Assembly: GCA_002329665.1 (NCBI GenBank)
Contig: DCTV01000042.1
Span: forward strand, 257 to 5,761
From: Christensenella sp. UBA1431
GTDB taxonomy: Bacteria; Bacillota; Clostridia; Christensenellales; UBA1431
Direction: 5' to 3'
DNA: 5,505 nucleotides
Of the stretch, positions 5,482-5,505 are shown in pieces; within the stretch, counting starts at the first letter, position 1, and every line of letters starts with the position of its first letter. Below the pieces are notes generated by a model that was not told the origin of the DNA, did no database searches, and saw only the letters and a program-made list of their open reading frames with translations. The position numbers and the translations under genes were made by a program.

Positions 5482-5505
5482 TGGCAGAGAGGGTGGGATT
5501 CGAAC
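5482..5505 (-). tRNA. tRNA 3' end, partial, running off the right edge (possibly tRNA-Ser)
   Basis: On the - strand the sequence begins GTTCGAATCCCAC (T-loop and 3' strand of the T-stem), continues with acceptor strand CCTCTCT, discriminator G, and an encoded CCA at 5482-5484. Unlike copies 2 and 3 it has the G expected before TTCGAAT. The body of the gene lies beyond base 5505, so the anticodon is not visible. Serine is suggested only by the G discriminator and the general look of the acceptor strand. Confidence 0.6.

Larger units (their letters stand above)
4762..5505. repeat. Tandem array of tRNA-3'-end-bounded repeat units (258 + 281 + 181 bases, plus a partial unit)
   Basis: Four copies of a tRNA 3'-end motif on the - strand (starting at 4762, 5020, 5301 and 5482) divide this region into units R1 4762-5019, R2 5020-5300, R3 5301-5481 and the start of a fourth. 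The stretches 4865-5080 and 5146-5361 are identical over 216 bases except for one C/T change (5032 versus 5313). The left part of R1 is more diverged and lacks 24 bases present in R2 (5036-5059). R3 shares the left half of the unit with many changes but lacks the 118-base middle module. No credible protein gene is seen. Read as remnants of insertion or duplication at a tRNA 3' end. Confidence 0.85.

Noticed and set aside
4762..5505. CRISPR array
   Set aside because: The repeats are hundreds of bases long with near-identical interiors; there are no short regular repeats with unique spacers and no cas genes.

Overview
The window looks like a chromosomal segment of an anaerobic, fairly GC-rich Firmicute (Clostridia-type). 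This is inferred from an NAD-linked [FeFe]-hydrogenase operon, strong AGGAGG ribosome binding sites and a TATAAT promoter. No species can be named from the sequence.

Left part (1-3711): the end of a hydrogenase operon on the + strand. The first gene is cut by the left edge. What is visible is the C-terminal iron-sulfur domain of a NuoF/HydB-type NADH-dehydrogenase subunit fused in frame to a GltD/NfnB-like FeS-flavin-NAD(P)H oxidoreductase module. The next gene, about 10 bases downstream and probably translationally coupled, is a complete modular [FeFe]-hydrogenase catalytic subunit (HydA). It has the N-terminal chain of one 2Fe-2S and three 4Fe-4S clusters, an H-cluster domain with a TSCSPGW variant of the L1 motif, and an unusual proline-rich plus coiled-coil tail. 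Together the two would pass electrons between NAD(P)(H), possibly ferredoxin, and H+/H2. A rho-independent terminator ends the operon.

Middle part (3712-4643): about 250 bases of non-coding DNA with several small inverted repeats and a good sigma-70-type promoter, then an OmpR/PhoB-family response regulator with no histidine kinase in view. One Mg-binding acidic residue of its receiver domain is replaced by Gly.

Right part (4644-5505): no convincing protein gene. It holds a tandem array of 258-, 281- and 181-base units. Each begins, read on the - strand, with the 3' end of a tRNA (T-loop, acceptor strand, GCCA). The array abuts what appears to be a real tRNA (possibly Ser) running off the right edge on the - strand. 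The left end of the array carries a - strand terminator facing the response regulator. The units contain strong hairpins and, twice, a 118-base structured module with a Shine-Dalgarno sequence and a 9-codon ORF. The simplest reading is repeated insertion or duplication at a tRNA 3' end (att-like sites), leaving small non-autonomous repeats; this is inference.
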